The notes below the pieces were generated by a model, which was not told the origin of the DNA, did not search any database, and saw only the letters and a program-made list of their open reading frames with translations. A stretch of DNA of 64,000 bases from an uncultured Opitutia bacterium (GTDB lineage Bacteria; Verrucomicrobiota; Verrucomicrobiia; Opitutales; Opitutaceae), in NCBI GenBank assembly GCA_903839035.1, contig CAIMAQ010000024.1, positions 32,776 through 96,775 of the forward strand, written 5' to 3'. The position numbers and the translations under genes are program-made. This document shows positions 16,118-24,771 of the stretch, piece by piece (positions within the stretch are counted from its first letter, which is position 1; every line of letters begins with the position of its first letter).

Positions 16118-17236
16118 ATGAGCACGACTTTCTTCGAAAAACCGGCAGGCCAGAAAACCGCGTTCAATCCCCTTGGCGTCAAGGGCATCGACCACATCGA
16201 GTTCATCGTCGACCACGCCGACCAGTGGCGGGATTTCTTCGTGCAGAAATACGGCATGGCCGGCCGGTTTTATGCGGATGAGGGCACGGGGGTCCGCGGC
16301 CGCCGGGCGCATGTCGTCGGCCAGGGGCGGATCAACTTCATCGTGGCGGAACCGCAGGGGCGGGGTCCCGAGGCGGACTTTATGCGCTGGCACCTCGACC
16401 GGCATGGCTGTGGCGTGCGGGACGTGGCGTTTCGCGTGAAGGATGCGGCCCACGCACTGGCCGAGGCGGCACGGCGCGGGGCGAAGGTCGTGCGGCCGCT
16501 GGATGAGCACGAGGTGTTCATCGGCGGGACGATCGCGGCGTACGGCGACACGGTGCACACCTTCATCGAGCGCAAGCCGCACACGAATTTCGCACCGGGC
16601 TACCAGCCGGTGCCGGGCGGGGTGGAGGACGGGGACATCAACTTCGCGATGATTGACCACGTCGTCGCCAACGTGGAGCACATGGAGCCGTGGGTGAAGT
16701 ATTACGCGGACATCTTCGGCTTCGACCTCTTCATGCACTTCGACATCAACACCGGGCGCAGCGCGCTGATGTCGAAGGTCGTCAGCTCGACCGACGGCTG
16801 GGTGAAGATGCCGATCAACGAGCCCTCGTCAGCCAACTCACAGATCCAGGAATTTCTGGACCGCTACAACGGACCCGGCGTCCAGCACATCGCGCTGCTG
16901 ACGCCCGACATCGTCACGACCGTGGGGGAGATGCGGCGGATGGGCCAGGATTTCCTCGATGTGCCTGAGACGTACTACGACGCTGCGTTCGACGCGCGCG
17001 TCGGGGACATCCAGGAGGACAAGGAACGGCTGAAGGAGCTGCGCATCCTCGTGGACCGCGAGCCGGACGACGACGGCTACCTGCTGCAGCTGTTCACCAA
17101 GTGCGTGTTTGCGCGTCCGACCCTGTTTTTCGAGGTCATCCAGCGCCGCGGCGGCGCGCGGGGCTTTGGCGAGGGCAACTTCCGCGCCCTCTTCGAAGCC
17201 ATTGAGCGCGAGCAGGCGAAACGCGGCACGCTGTGA
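16118..17236 (+). CDS. hppD: 4-hydroxyphenylpyruvate dioxygenase
   Basis: The 372-residue protein has two vicinal-oxygen-chelate halves. The Fe(II) ligands are His181 (MIDHVVANV), His257 (VQHIALLT) and Glu339 (FFEVIQRRG), and the C-terminus ends in the usual GNFRALFEAIEREQ. It converts 4-hydroxyphenylpyruvate to homogentisate with O2. It is followed by hmgA after a 156-nt gap holding an inverted repeat. Confidence 0.96.
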   Translation: MSTTFFEKPAGQKTAFNPLGVKGIDHIEFIVDHADQWRDFFVQKYGMAGRFYADEGTGVRGRRAHVVGQGRINFIVAEPQGRGPEADFMRWHLDRHGCGVRDVAFRVKDAAHALAEAARRGAKVVRPLDEHEVFIGGTIAAYGDTVHTFIERKPHTNFAPGYQPVPGGVEDGDINFAMIDHVVANVEHMEPWVKYYADIFGFDLFMHFDINTGRSALMSKVVSSTDGWVKMPINEPSSANSQIQEFLDRYNGPGVQHIALLTPDIVTTVGEMRRMGQDFLDVPETYYDAAFDARVGDIQEDKERLKELRILVDREPDDDGYLLQLFTKCVFARPTLFFEVIQRRGGARGFGEGNFRALFEAIEREQAKRGTL

Positions 17237-17389
17237 TTTTCGAATTTCGATTTTCAAATTTCGAATGCAGAGTAGGCGTTGCACAGACTGTGGCCCCGGC
17301 GAAATCGAGGCTGCTATTCCAATAATTCCAAATTTCTGCTGATCGCCGCCGGCTCCCAATCGAAAATCGCCAATCGAAATTCGAAAATC
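17235..17389. repeat. AT-rich inverted repeat between hppD and hmgA
   Basis: An 18-bp arm at 17235-17252 (GATTTTCGAATTTCGATT) is exactly complementary to 17372-17389, enclosing about 120 nt. The left arm begins in the hppD stop codon and the right arm ends 3 nt before the hmgA ATG. It is more AT-rich than its surroundings and may be a MITE-like insertion or a structured spacer. Confidence 0.65.
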
Positions 17390-17392
17390 CCC

Positions 17393-18577
17393 ATGCCCCA
17401 CTACCTCAAACTCGGGGAAACGCCCCGCAAGCATCACCTGAAGTTTCCCCGGGCCGCCGCGGCGAGCTTCAAGGGCGAGGGCTTGCACTACGAACACGTC
17501 ATCACGACCGAGGGCTTCGACCGGGCGTACTCGATGCTGTATCACCAGAAGCCGCCGACCCGCGTGAAGCGCGTGGAGTTGGTGCGTGAGTTCGCCCCCG
17601 CGCCGGCGGCGCCGCTGCCGCTGCGGCACCACCACCTGAAATCGTTCCAGCTGCCGCGCCGCGGGGATCCCTACACGGGCCGGGTGCCGCTGATGTTCAA
17701 CGCGGACCTGACCTGTTCGCGCTGCCGGCCGGCGACGGCGATGGCCGCGGGTTATGATTTCTACCGCAACGGGCAGAGCGACGACATCATCTTCGTGTGG
17801 GGCGGCGGCGGCTGGCTGGAGACGAACTTCGGGCGGCTGCGCTACCGGCAGGACGATTACATCGTCATCCCGCGCGGCACGATTTACCGGCTGGTGCCGG
17901 ACGATATTGCGCAGGAGGACTACCTGATCCTCGAGTCGGCGCACCCGGTGCGGATTCCCGCGCGCTACCTGCACCCCGAGGGCCAGATCCGGATGGGTGC
18001 GCCGTACAGCGAGCGCGATTTCCACGGGCCGACCGAACTCGTGCCGAACGAGCAGGAGGGGGACTTCGCCATCCTGCTCAAGGATCGCGCGCGGCTGACG
18101 AAGGTGGTGATGGCGAGCCACCCGTTCGACGTCGTGGGCTGGGACGGCTACCTTTATCCGTTCACGTTCAACGCGAATGATTTTGAGCCCATCACCGGCA
18201 CGGTGCACCTGCCGCCGCCGATTCACCAGACGTTCGAGATCCGCGGCTACGTGGTGTGCACCTTTGCGCCGCGCTGGCTGGACCACCACCCGGAGGCGGT
18301 GAAGGTGCCGTGGGCGCATGACAACACGGAGGCGGACGAGGTGCTGTTTTACGTGCGCGGGCAGTTTGGCTCGCGGAAAGGCGTGGAGCCGGGGTCGTTC
18401 ACGCTGCACCCGCAGGGCATCCCGCACGGGCCGCACCCGGGCACGACGCTCAAGAGCTTCGACGCGCAGCGCACGGAGGAACTCGCGGTGATGTTCGACA
18501 CGCAGTATCCGCTGCAGCTGACGCCGGAGGCGCTGGCGATGGACGACCCGGACTACCCGCTGAGCTGGCTGGGCTGA
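17393..18577 (+). CDS. hmgA: Homogentisate 1,2-dioxygenase
   Basis: The ATG at 17393 gives 394 residues in the cupin-fold HmgA family. Visible family signatures include HHHLKSFQLP, NADLTCSRC, the VPWAHDNTEADEVLFYV stretch with the iron-ligand Glu, and GIPHGPHPG with a ligand His. It opens homogentisate to maleylacetoacetate. It directly follows hppD. The next steps (maleylacetoacetate isomerase, fumarylacetoacetase) are not encoded here. Confidence 0.93.
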   Translation: MPHYLKLGETPRKHHLKFPRAAAASFKGEGLHYEHVITTEGFDRAYSMLYHQKPPTRVKRVELVREFAPAPAAPLPLRHHHLKSFQLPRRGDPYTGRVPLMFNADLTCSRCRPATAMAAGYDFYRNGQSDDIIFVWGGGGWLETNFGRLRYRQDDYIVIPRGTIYRLVPDDIAQEDYLILESAHPVRIPARYLHPEGQIRMGAPYSERDFHGPTELVPNEQEGDFAILLKDRARLTKVVMASHPFDVVGWDGYLYPFTFNANDFEPITGTVHLPPPIHQTFEIRGYVVCTFAPRWLDHHPEAVKVPWAHDNTEADEVLFYVRGQFGSRKGVEPGSFTLHPQGIPHGPHPGTTLKSFDAQRTEELAVMFDTQYPLQLTPEALAMDDPDYPLSWLG

Positions 18578-18581
18578 TTTT

Positions 18582-19190
18582 ATGCGACTCGATTTTACCA
18601 CGCTCGCCGCGCGCGAGGCCTACCAATGGATGGTCACCACCATCATGCCGCGTCCCATCGCCTGGGCCTCGACGATCTCCGCGGAGGGTAAAACCAACCT
18701 GGCGCCCTTCAGTTTTTTTCAGGGGGTGTGCGCGAATCCGCCGACGCTGATGTTCTGCCCGGTCAACAACCGGCAGGGCGGGAAGAAGGACACGGTGCGC
18801 AACATCGAGGCCGTGCCGGAGTTCGTCATCAACCTGGTGTCCCACCGCCTCGCGGAGCAGATGAACGCCTGCGCGGCTCTGCTGCCGTACGGGGAGAGCG
18901 AGTTCGAAAAATTTGGCATCGTGTCCGTGCCGTCCGACCTCGTCCGCCCGCCGCGGGTGGCGGCGGCGCCGGTGGCGTTCGAGTGCCGGCTCGACCGGAT
19001 CGTGAACATCGGCGAGGGGCCGCTGGCGGCGCACGTGATCTTCGGCCGCATCCTCGCCGCGCACATTTCCGACGACGTGCTCGGTGCGGACGGACGGCCT
19101 GACGCACACAAGCTCGACCTCGTCGGCCGGCTGGGCGGAGATGATTACACCACCACCCGCGACACGTTCTCCCTCGAGCGTCCGGATTAA
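18582..19190 (+). CDS. Flavin reductase-like FMN-binding protein
   Basis: The 202-residue protein begins 4 nt after hmgA's stop. MPRPIAWASTISAEGKTNLAPFSFF and PPTLMFCPV are typical of the flavin reductase-like split-barrel (DIM6/NTAB) family, and the middle FVINLVS and FECRLDRIV strands agree. It probably binds FMN and reduces or senses it; some relatives are subunits of two-component monooxygenases. Coupling with hmgA suggests a role in aromatic breakdown, but no substrate can be read. Confidence 0.8.
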   Translation: MRLDFTTLAAREAYQWMVTTIMPRPIAWASTISAEGKTNLAPFSFFQGVCANPPTLMFCPVNNRQGGKKDTVRNIEAVPEFVINLVSHRLAEQMNACAALLPYGESEFEKFGIVSVPSDLVRPPRVAAAPVAFECRLDRIVNIGEGPLAAHVIFGRILAAHISDDVLGADGRPDAHKLDLVGRLGGDDYTTTRDTFSLERPD

Positions 19191-19200
19191 GCCTGATTTC

Positions 19201-19258
19201 ACCGCGAAGAACGCCAAGCTCGCCAAGGTTAGAATCCAAACTTCGCGTCCTTCGCGGT
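19201..19258. repeat. Purine-rich intergenic palindrome (9-nt period)
   Basis: Arms 19201-19218 and 19241-19258 pair at 16 of 18 positions. The left arm reads in 9-nt units (CGCGAAGAA, CGCCAAGCT, CGCCAAGG). It fills the gap between the flavin reductase-like gene and the thiolase gene and belongs to a family of such elements in the window. Confidence 0.6.
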
Positions 19259-19270
19259 TAACAATTGCCC

Positions 19271-20455
19271 ATGTCTTACCCCGAGATCGTCATCCTTTCC
19301 GCCACGCGCACCCCGCTCGGCTCGTTCCAAGGCGCCCTCGCCGACGTGCCCGCGTCCCGGCTGGGCGCCGCGGCGATCAAGGGCGCGCTCGCGCAGGCCG
19401 GCGTCGCGCCGGCGGAGGTGAGCGACGTCTTGATGGGCAACGTGCTCCAAGCCGGGCAGGGCCAGGCCCCGGCGCGGCAGGCGGCGTTGGCGGCGGGGCT
19501 CCCGCCCTCGGCACGTGCGGTGACGATTCACAAGGTCTGCGGCTCCGGCCTGCAGGCGATCATGCAGGGCGCCCACGCCCTCGCGCTGGATGCGGCCACG
19601 CTGGTGGTTGCGGGCGGCATGGAGAACATGAGCGCCGCGCCGTACCTGCTGCCGAAGGCACGCGACGGTTACCGGCTCGGCCACCAGCAGGTTATTGACT
19701 CGCTCATCCGCGATGGGCTCTGGGACCCGTATAACAACCTCCACATGGGCAGCTGCGCGGAAAAGTGCGCGGCGAAGTACAGCTTCACCCGCGAGCAGCA
19801 GGACGCCTACGCCATCGCGTCGTTCCAACGCGCCAACGCCGCGCAGAAGGACGGTCGTTTCGCGGCGGAAATCACCCCGGTTGAAATTACCGACGCGAGG
19901 GGTGGCGTCACCAAGGTCGAGCAGGACGAGGGCCCGGCGAAGGTGAAATACGACAAGGTGCCCACGCTGAAGCCCGTCTTCGATAAAGCCGGCACGATCA
20001 CCCCGGCCAACGCGTCCACGATCAACGACGGCGCGGCCGCGCTGGTGCTGGCGACGGCGGACACGGCCAAGGCAAAGAAGCTCAAGCCCCTCGCGCGGAT
20101 CGTGGCGTTTGGCGGCCACGCCCAGGACCCGCTCTGGTTCACGACTGCGCCCGTGGTCGCCACGCAAACCGCGCTGGCACGGGCGGGCTGGAAGGTCGGC
20201 GACGTCGATCTTTGGGAGGTCAACGAGGCCTTTGCGGTGGTGCCGATGGCGTTCATGCAGGAACTCGGCGTGCCACACGAAAAAATCAATGTGCGCGGCG
20301 GGGCGATTTCGCTGGGCCATCCCATTGGCGCGAGCGGCGCGCGGATCGTGGTCACTTTGCTGGCGGCGCTGAAGGAGCGCGGACTCAAGCGCGGCGTCGC
20401 GGCGATCTGCATCGGCGGCGGCGAGGGCCTGGCGGTGTGCGTGGAGCTGGTTTGA
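19271..20455 (+). CDS. Acetyl-CoA C-acetyltransferase (thiolase)
   Basis: The ATG at 19271 gives 394 residues, the standard thiolase length. The nucleophile is Cys90 in HKVCGSGLQA, with the second-half motifs NVRGGAISLGHPIGASG and CIGGGEG carrying the catalytic His and Cys. It interconverts acetoacetyl-CoA and two acetyl-CoA. Following hppD-hmgA and preceding an acyl-CoA synthetase, it most likely handles acetoacetate released from fumarylacetoacetate, but a role in hydroxybutyrate metabolism is also possible. Confidence 0.92.
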   Translation: MSYPEIVILSATRTPLGSFQGALADVPASRLGAAAIKGALAQAGVAPAEVSDVLMGNVLQAGQGQAPARQAALAAGLPPSARAVTIHKVCGSGLQAIMQGAHALALDAATLVVAGGMENMSAAPYLLPKARDGYRLGHQQVIDSLIRDGLWDPYNNLHMGSCAEKCAAKYSFTREQQDAYAIASFQRANAAQKDGRFAAEITPVEITDARGGVTKVEQDEGPAKVKYDKVPTLKPVFDKAGTITPANASTINDGAAALVLATADTAKAKKLKPLARIVAFGGHAQDPLWFTTAPVVATQTALARAGWKVGDVDLWEVNEAFAVVPMAFMQELGVPHEKINVRGGAISLGHPIGASGARIVVTLLAALKERGLKRGVAAICIGGGEGLAVCVELV

Positions 20456-20499
20456 TTTTCTGATCACGGATCGGAATCCCGATCCAAGCACCCAGCCAT

Positions 20500-20579
20500 T
20501 TTACAGGAAGAAACGGAGAGAACGAAGCGGTTAAATTCCCGCCTGATTTCGCTCTGTTTCCTCCGTTACCTCCGGTAAA
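20500..20579. repeat. Purine-rich intergenic palindrome
   Basis: Arms 20500-20518 and 20561-20579 pair at 16 of 19 positions; the right end CTCCGTTACCTCCGGTAAA resembles the element at 43542-43618. A direct repeat GCGGTTAAATTC (20527-20538 and 20586-20597) overlaps it. It fills the gap between the thiolase and the acyl-CoA synthetase genes. Confidence 0.6.
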
Positions 20580-20599
20580 TATTTCGCGGTTAAATTCGT

Positions 20600-22516
20600 A
20601 TGAGTCCCCCTTTCATCTGGCACCCCAAGGATCATTTCTGGACCCGCGACTCGCATGTGGCGCGGTTCATGAAACAGCATGGTCACGCGACCTTGGCCGA
20701 GCTGCACGCGGCCTCGGTGCGCGACACGGCTTGGTTCTGGGACGCAGCGCTGAAGGATTGCGGCGTCGAGTGGGCGCGGCCCTACGGGACGGTGAAGGAC
20801 GAGTCGCGCGGGTTTCCGTGGACGCGCTGGTTTCTTGGCGGGCAGGTCAACGTCGCGCACAACTGCGTGGACCGCCACGTGCGCGACGGCCACGGCGGGG
20901 AGACGGCGCTGTTTTATGAATCCGATTCCGGCCGGGAGGAGGAGTCGCGCCGGGTCACGTTTGCCGAGCTCTCCGGGCTGGTGAACCGCTGTGCGGGTGC
21001 GCTGCGGGCGGCGGGGGTGAAGGCCGGCGACAGCGTCGGGCTCTACGCGCCGATGCAGGTGCCGACGGTGGTGGTGCTGTTTGCGACGATGAAGCTCGGC
21101 GCGCGGTTCGTCCCGATTTTCTGCGGTTACGGCGAGGACGCACTGCGCGAGCGGCTGGCGTCGTGTGAGGCAAAAATTCTGTTCGCGTGCGGCACACTCA
21201 CGCGCCGGGGCAAGGCCACGGACACTGCGACGATCGCGCGGGCGGCGGCCGCCAAGGTGCCGTCGCTCACGCGCACCGTGTGGGTGGATATGGCGGACTG
21301 GGAGGCGTTTCTGGGCACGGGCACGCCGCTGGCGGCCTGCGAGCCCACCGCGGCGGAGGATCCGTGTCTGATCATTTACACCAGCGGCACGACCGGCCGG
21401 CCGAAGGGCACGGTCCACACGCAGGCGGGGTGCCTCGCGCAGATGGGCAAGGAGCTGCGCTATGCGTTCAACGTGCAGCCGGGCGAGCCGTTCTTCTGGG
21501 TCACGGACATCGGCTGGATGATGGGTCCGTGGGAAATCATCGGGTGCCTGCTGTATCGCACGCCGATCGTGCTCTTCGACGGCGCGCCGAATTATCCGAC
21601 GGGCGACCGCATCTGGGAAATCTGCGCGAAGCTCGGCGTCGTCACGCTCGGCTGTTCGCCCACGCTCATCCGGCTGCTCATGCGCGGGACGGACGGACGC
21701 GGCCCGGCAGGTTACGACCGGTCAAGATTGCGCGTGCTCGGCTCGACGGGCGAGGTCTGGGACGAGGCGAGCTATCTCTGGTATTTCGAAAACGTCGGGC
21801 AGAAGCGGTGCCCGGTGATCAACATTTCCGGCGGGACGGAGATCGTGGGCTGCCATCTTTCGCCGACCCCGTTGACGCCGCTGAAACCCTGCTCGGTCGG
21901 CGGACCCAGCCTCGGCATGGATGTTGCGGCCTATACCGACGAAGGCCAGCCGGCGCCGCGTGGGACGATGGGGCACCTGGTCTGCCGCCAGCCGGCGCCG
22001 TCGATGACGAAAAGTTTCCTGCACGATGACGCGCGGTATCTGGAGACGTATTTCCAGAAATTTCCCGGCGTGTGGTATCACGGCGACTGGGCGAAGGTGG
22101 ATGAGGACGGGCAGTGGTTTCTCTTTGGCCGCACCGACGACACCATGAAGGTCGCCGGGAAGCGGGTGGGCCCGGGCGAGGTGGAAGGCGCGCTCACGAC
22201 GCATCCCGCGGTGAGCGAAGCGGCGGTGATCGGTGTGCCCGACGAGCTCAAGGGGACGGCGTTGGTGTGTTTCGTGGTGTTAAAGCCGGGACAAACCGCG
22301 ACCGAGAAGGAGCTGGTGGCGCAGGTCGCCAAGCAACTCGGCAAGCCGCTTGCGCCGAAGAACGTCTTTGTGATCCCTGCGTTGCCCAAGACCCGCAGCG
22401 GGAAGATCGTGCGGGCCGCGATGCTCCGGGTGTTTCTCGGTCAGCCGGCGGGCGACATCACAAGCATTGATAATCCGGGGGCGTTCGAGGCGATTGCGGC
22501 GCTGGGCGGGGTTTGA
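20600..22516 (+). CDS. AMP-forming acyl-CoA synthetase (acetate/acetoacetate-type)
   Basis: The 638-residue protein is an ANL-family ligase: P-loop IIYTSGTTGRPKGT, ISGGTEIVG, YHGDWAKVDEDGQWFLFGRTDD, and the C-terminal catalytic Lys in KTRSGKIVRA. N-terminal WHPKDHFW and the ~640-residue length resemble acetyl-/acetoacetyl-CoA synthetases. With a thiolase just upstream, acetoacetate is an attractive substrate, but acetate, propionate or an aryl acid cannot be excluded from sequence alone. Confidence 0.85.
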   Translation: MSPPFIWHPKDHFWTRDSHVARFMKQHGHATLAELHAASVRDTAWFWDAALKDCGVEWARPYGTVKDESRGFPWTRWFLGGQVNVAHNCVDRHVRDGHGGETALFYESDSGREEESRRVTFAELSGLVNRCAGALRAAGVKAGDSVGLYAPMQVPTVVVLFATMKLGARFVPIFCGYGEDALRERLASCEAKILFACGTLTRRGKATDTATIARAAAAKVPSLTRTVWVDMADWEAFLGTGTPLAACEPTAAEDPCLIIYTSGTTGRPKGTVHTQAGCLAQMGKELRYAFNVQPGEPFFWVTDIGWMMGPWEIIGCLLYRTPIVLFDGAPNYPTGDRIWEICAKLGVVTLGCSPTLIRLLMRGTDGRGPAGYDRSRLRVLGSTGEVWDEASYLWYFENVGQKRCPVINISGGTEIVGCHLSPTPLTPLKPCSVGGPSLGMDVAAYTDEGQPAPRGTMGHLVCRQPAPSMTKSFLHDDARYLETYFQKFPGVWYHGDWAKVDEDGQWFLFGRTDDTMKVAGKRVGPGEVEGALTTHPAVSEAAVIGVPDELKGTALVCFVVLKPGQTATEKELVAQVAKQLGKPLAPKNVFVIPALPKTRSGKIVRAAMLRVFLGQPAGDITSIDNPGAFEAIAALGGV

Positions 22517-22564
22517 CATCGCGGGAGGCGGCTGGGTGACTGCCGGGCCGGTTACCTCCGTCCC

Positions 22565-23584
22565 ATGAAAAGCCACGCCGTAGTTTTTATCGCCCCCAAC
22601 CAAGTCGCGTATCGCGAGATCGAGTGCCCGGAGCCGGGGCCGGAGGACGTGGTGGTGGAGGTGCATCACTCGTGGATCAGCAACGGCACCGAGGGATCGT
22701 TTCTGCGGGGCGAGCGGCTGTCCGGGGACGTGGCGTGGCAACCGGGCGACCCCGCGCCGTTCCCCATGGTGGCGGGTTACCAGAAGGTGGGCCGGGTGCG
22801 CTCGGTGGGCTCCGCCGTGACGCGGTTTGCGCCGGGTGACTGGGTGTTTGCCTCGGTGAGCCGGGTCAGCGGGATGTTTGAAAACAAGTATGCCGGCCAC
22901 GTTTCGCCCTCGGTGTGCGAACAACGGTCCCTGATGCCCCTGCCGTCGGGACGCGATCCCGTGGCTTACTCCGGGCTGGTGCTCACGCAGGTCGGCTACA
23001 ATTGCGGGTCGCGTTCACCCGTGCAGCCGGGTGAAACCGCGATCGTGATGGGCGACGGCCTGGTGGGACAGTGGGCCGGGCAGACGCTGGCGAACCGCGG
23101 GGCGAAAGTGGTCATGATTGGCCGCCACGCGGACCGGCTGGCGCGGTTTCGGAAATATGGGCAGGTGATTTTGGCCGGGACGGACAACGGCGTGGCGGCG
23201 ACGCAGGCGCTGGGCCTCGGGCCGGTGCAGGTTTTGGTGGAGACGGCGGGGAGCCAGCGCGCGCTCTCGGACTGGCTGCCGCAGATGAAACGCAACGGGC
23301 ACATGGTGATTGCTGGATTTTATCCGCGGGCCGGGGAAACGAACCTGCTGCAGGCGCTCCAGCAGTTCCGCAATCATGAGATCTCCTTCGATCTGGTGTC
23401 GGGTTGGACGCAGCCGCGGCTGGACGAGACGATGCGCTGGATCGCGGAAGGCCGGCTGGAGACGCTGGGTTGCATCTCCCACCGCCTGCCGGTGGAGCGG
23501 GCCGCGGAGGCGTGGGCGCTGATTGAAACGAAACGCGAGCCGGTGCTCGGCGTCGTGCTGGACTGGCCGGCGTCACGGACCTGA
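22565..23584 (+). CDS. MDR-superfamily dehydrogenase lacking the zinc Cys
   Basis: The 339-residue protein has the MDR fold: an N-terminal GroES-like domain (GYQKVGRVRSVGSAV, FAPGDWVFA) and a Rossmann domain (IVMGDGLVGQWAGQ, VVMIGRHADRLA). Where zinc alcohol dehydrogenases have a catalytic Cys, it reads SWISNGTEGS, as in the BchC-type branch, so a zinc site is doubtful. Substrate unknown. It is followed 10 nt later by another MDR gene. Confidence 0.75.
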   Translation: MKSHAVVFIAPNQVAYREIECPEPGPEDVVVEVHHSWISNGTEGSFLRGERLSGDVAWQPGDPAPFPMVAGYQKVGRVRSVGSAVTRFAPGDWVFASVSRVSGMFENKYAGHVSPSVCEQRSLMPLPSGRDPVAYSGLVLTQVGYNCGSRSPVQPGETAIVMGDGLVGQWAGQTLANRGAKVVMIGRHADRLARFRKYGQVILAGTDNGVAATQALGLGPVQVLVETAGSQRALSDWLPQMKRNGHMVIAGFYPRAGETNLLQALQQFRNHEISFDLVSGWTQPRLDETMRWIAEGRLETLGCISHRLPVERAAEAWALIETKREPVLGVVLDWPASRT

Positions 23585-23594
23585 GGAATTTACC

Positions 23595-24581
23595 ATGCAC
23601 CCGACCATGAAAACGCTCGTGATTAATAAACCCGGGGTGGCGTCCTGGGTGGACGCACCGATCCCCAGGCCCGCGGCCGGCGAGGTGCTGGTGAAGGTGC
23701 TCGGGGTCACGACGTGTCCGCACTGGGACATGCACATCCTCGGCGGGCAACCGATGTTCCCGGGCATGAAGCTCACGTATCCGTACACCCCCGGGGCACC
23801 GGGCCATGAGGCGATGGGTGAAGTCGTGGCCGTGGGCCGCGGGGTGAAGGCCCTCAAGGTCGGCATGCGGGTGGCGGCGTGGCAGGATACGGGCGAGTCC
23901 CGGCCGGGATTTTACGCGCAGTACAACGCGTTTCCCGAACGGGCGCTGCTGAAGGTTCCCGCGAACCTGGCGCCCGCGCAGATTGCGTCGTTGGAGCTGG
24001 CGATGTGCGTGGAGGTTTCCTTTCAACGGCTTGCCCAGCTTGGGGGCGTGGCCGGGCGGCGCGTGGGCGTCGCCGGGCTCGGGCCGGCGGGCCTGCTCGC
24101 CGTGCAAATGGCCCGGGCGCACGGCGCGCGCGAAGTGGTGGGCATTGACATGGTGCCGGAACGCCGGGCACTTGCGCGCCAGCTGGGTGCGGACCGCACC
24201 TGTGCCCCGGATGCGCGGACGTGGAAGGCCGACCGGAAGGGCCCGCGGGCGCTCGACGATGCGATTGACTGCACGGGTCTGCCACCGGCGATCAGTTTTC
24301 TCCTGGACCGCACGCGCCGCTGCGTGACGAATTTCGGCGTGATGCGTGAGCCCGTGGCGTACGAACCGCGCCACATGTGGGGACCGGGCGTGACCCTGAT
24401 GGGTTACGGCGACCACAACCGGGCGGCGGCGGAAACCGCGCTGCGTTTCATCCGGGCGGGAAAACTGGATCTCTCACCTCTTGTTTCCTGCACGCTGCCG
24501 TTCACGCGCTACGTGGAGGGGGTGGAGCGGTTGAAAAACAAAACCGCGATCAAGGTGCTGTTCGATCCCTGGGCGGAGTGA
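23595..24581 (+). CDS. Zinc-type MDR alcohol dehydrogenase
   Basis: I start at 23595 (328 residues); the upstream frame overlaps the preceding gene. Catalytic zinc-type residues are visible in VTTCPHWDMHI and GHEAMGEVVAVG, and the nucleotide fold is VAGLGPAGLLAVQMARA with the acidic GIDMVPERR. The structural zinc loop of four Cys is absent. It could oxidise an alcohol or reduce an aldehyde from the pathway upstream; substrate unknown. Confidence 0.78.
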   Translation: MHPTMKTLVINKPGVASWVDAPIPRPAAGEVLVKVLGVTTCPHWDMHILGGQPMFPGMKLTYPYTPGAPGHEAMGEVVAVGRGVKALKVGMRVAAWQDTGESRPGFYAQYNAFPERALLKVPANLAPAQIASLELAMCVEVSFQRLAQLGGVAGRRVGVAGLGPAGLLAVQMARAHGAREVVGIDMVPERRALARQLGADRTCAPDARTWKADRKGPRALDDAIDCTGLPPAISFLLDRTRRCVTNFGVMREPVAYEPRHMWGPGVTLMGYGDHNRAAAETALRFIRAGKLDLSPLVSCTLPFTRYVEGVERLKNKTAIKVLFDPWAE

Positions 24582-24771
24582 TTCCGGCCGCGTCCGGCGC
24601 GGTCTCGGCGGCGGCGGCAGCCACGGTGAATGGGCTGGCTGCGGCCATACGCCATCTGGAGTAAATGCCGGGCCCAAGTCCTGCGCACTCTCCGCCAAGC
24701 CATGCGCAGTTCAGCGCCCGGGTTCGGCTATCATGGCGTGAGTCCAACCCCACCAGGCCCGGCCCCCCGCC

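Noticed and set aside
16838..18601. Open frame antisense to hppD and hmgA
   Set aside because: It crosses two well-supported dioxygenase genes and the gap between them, with no conserved features.
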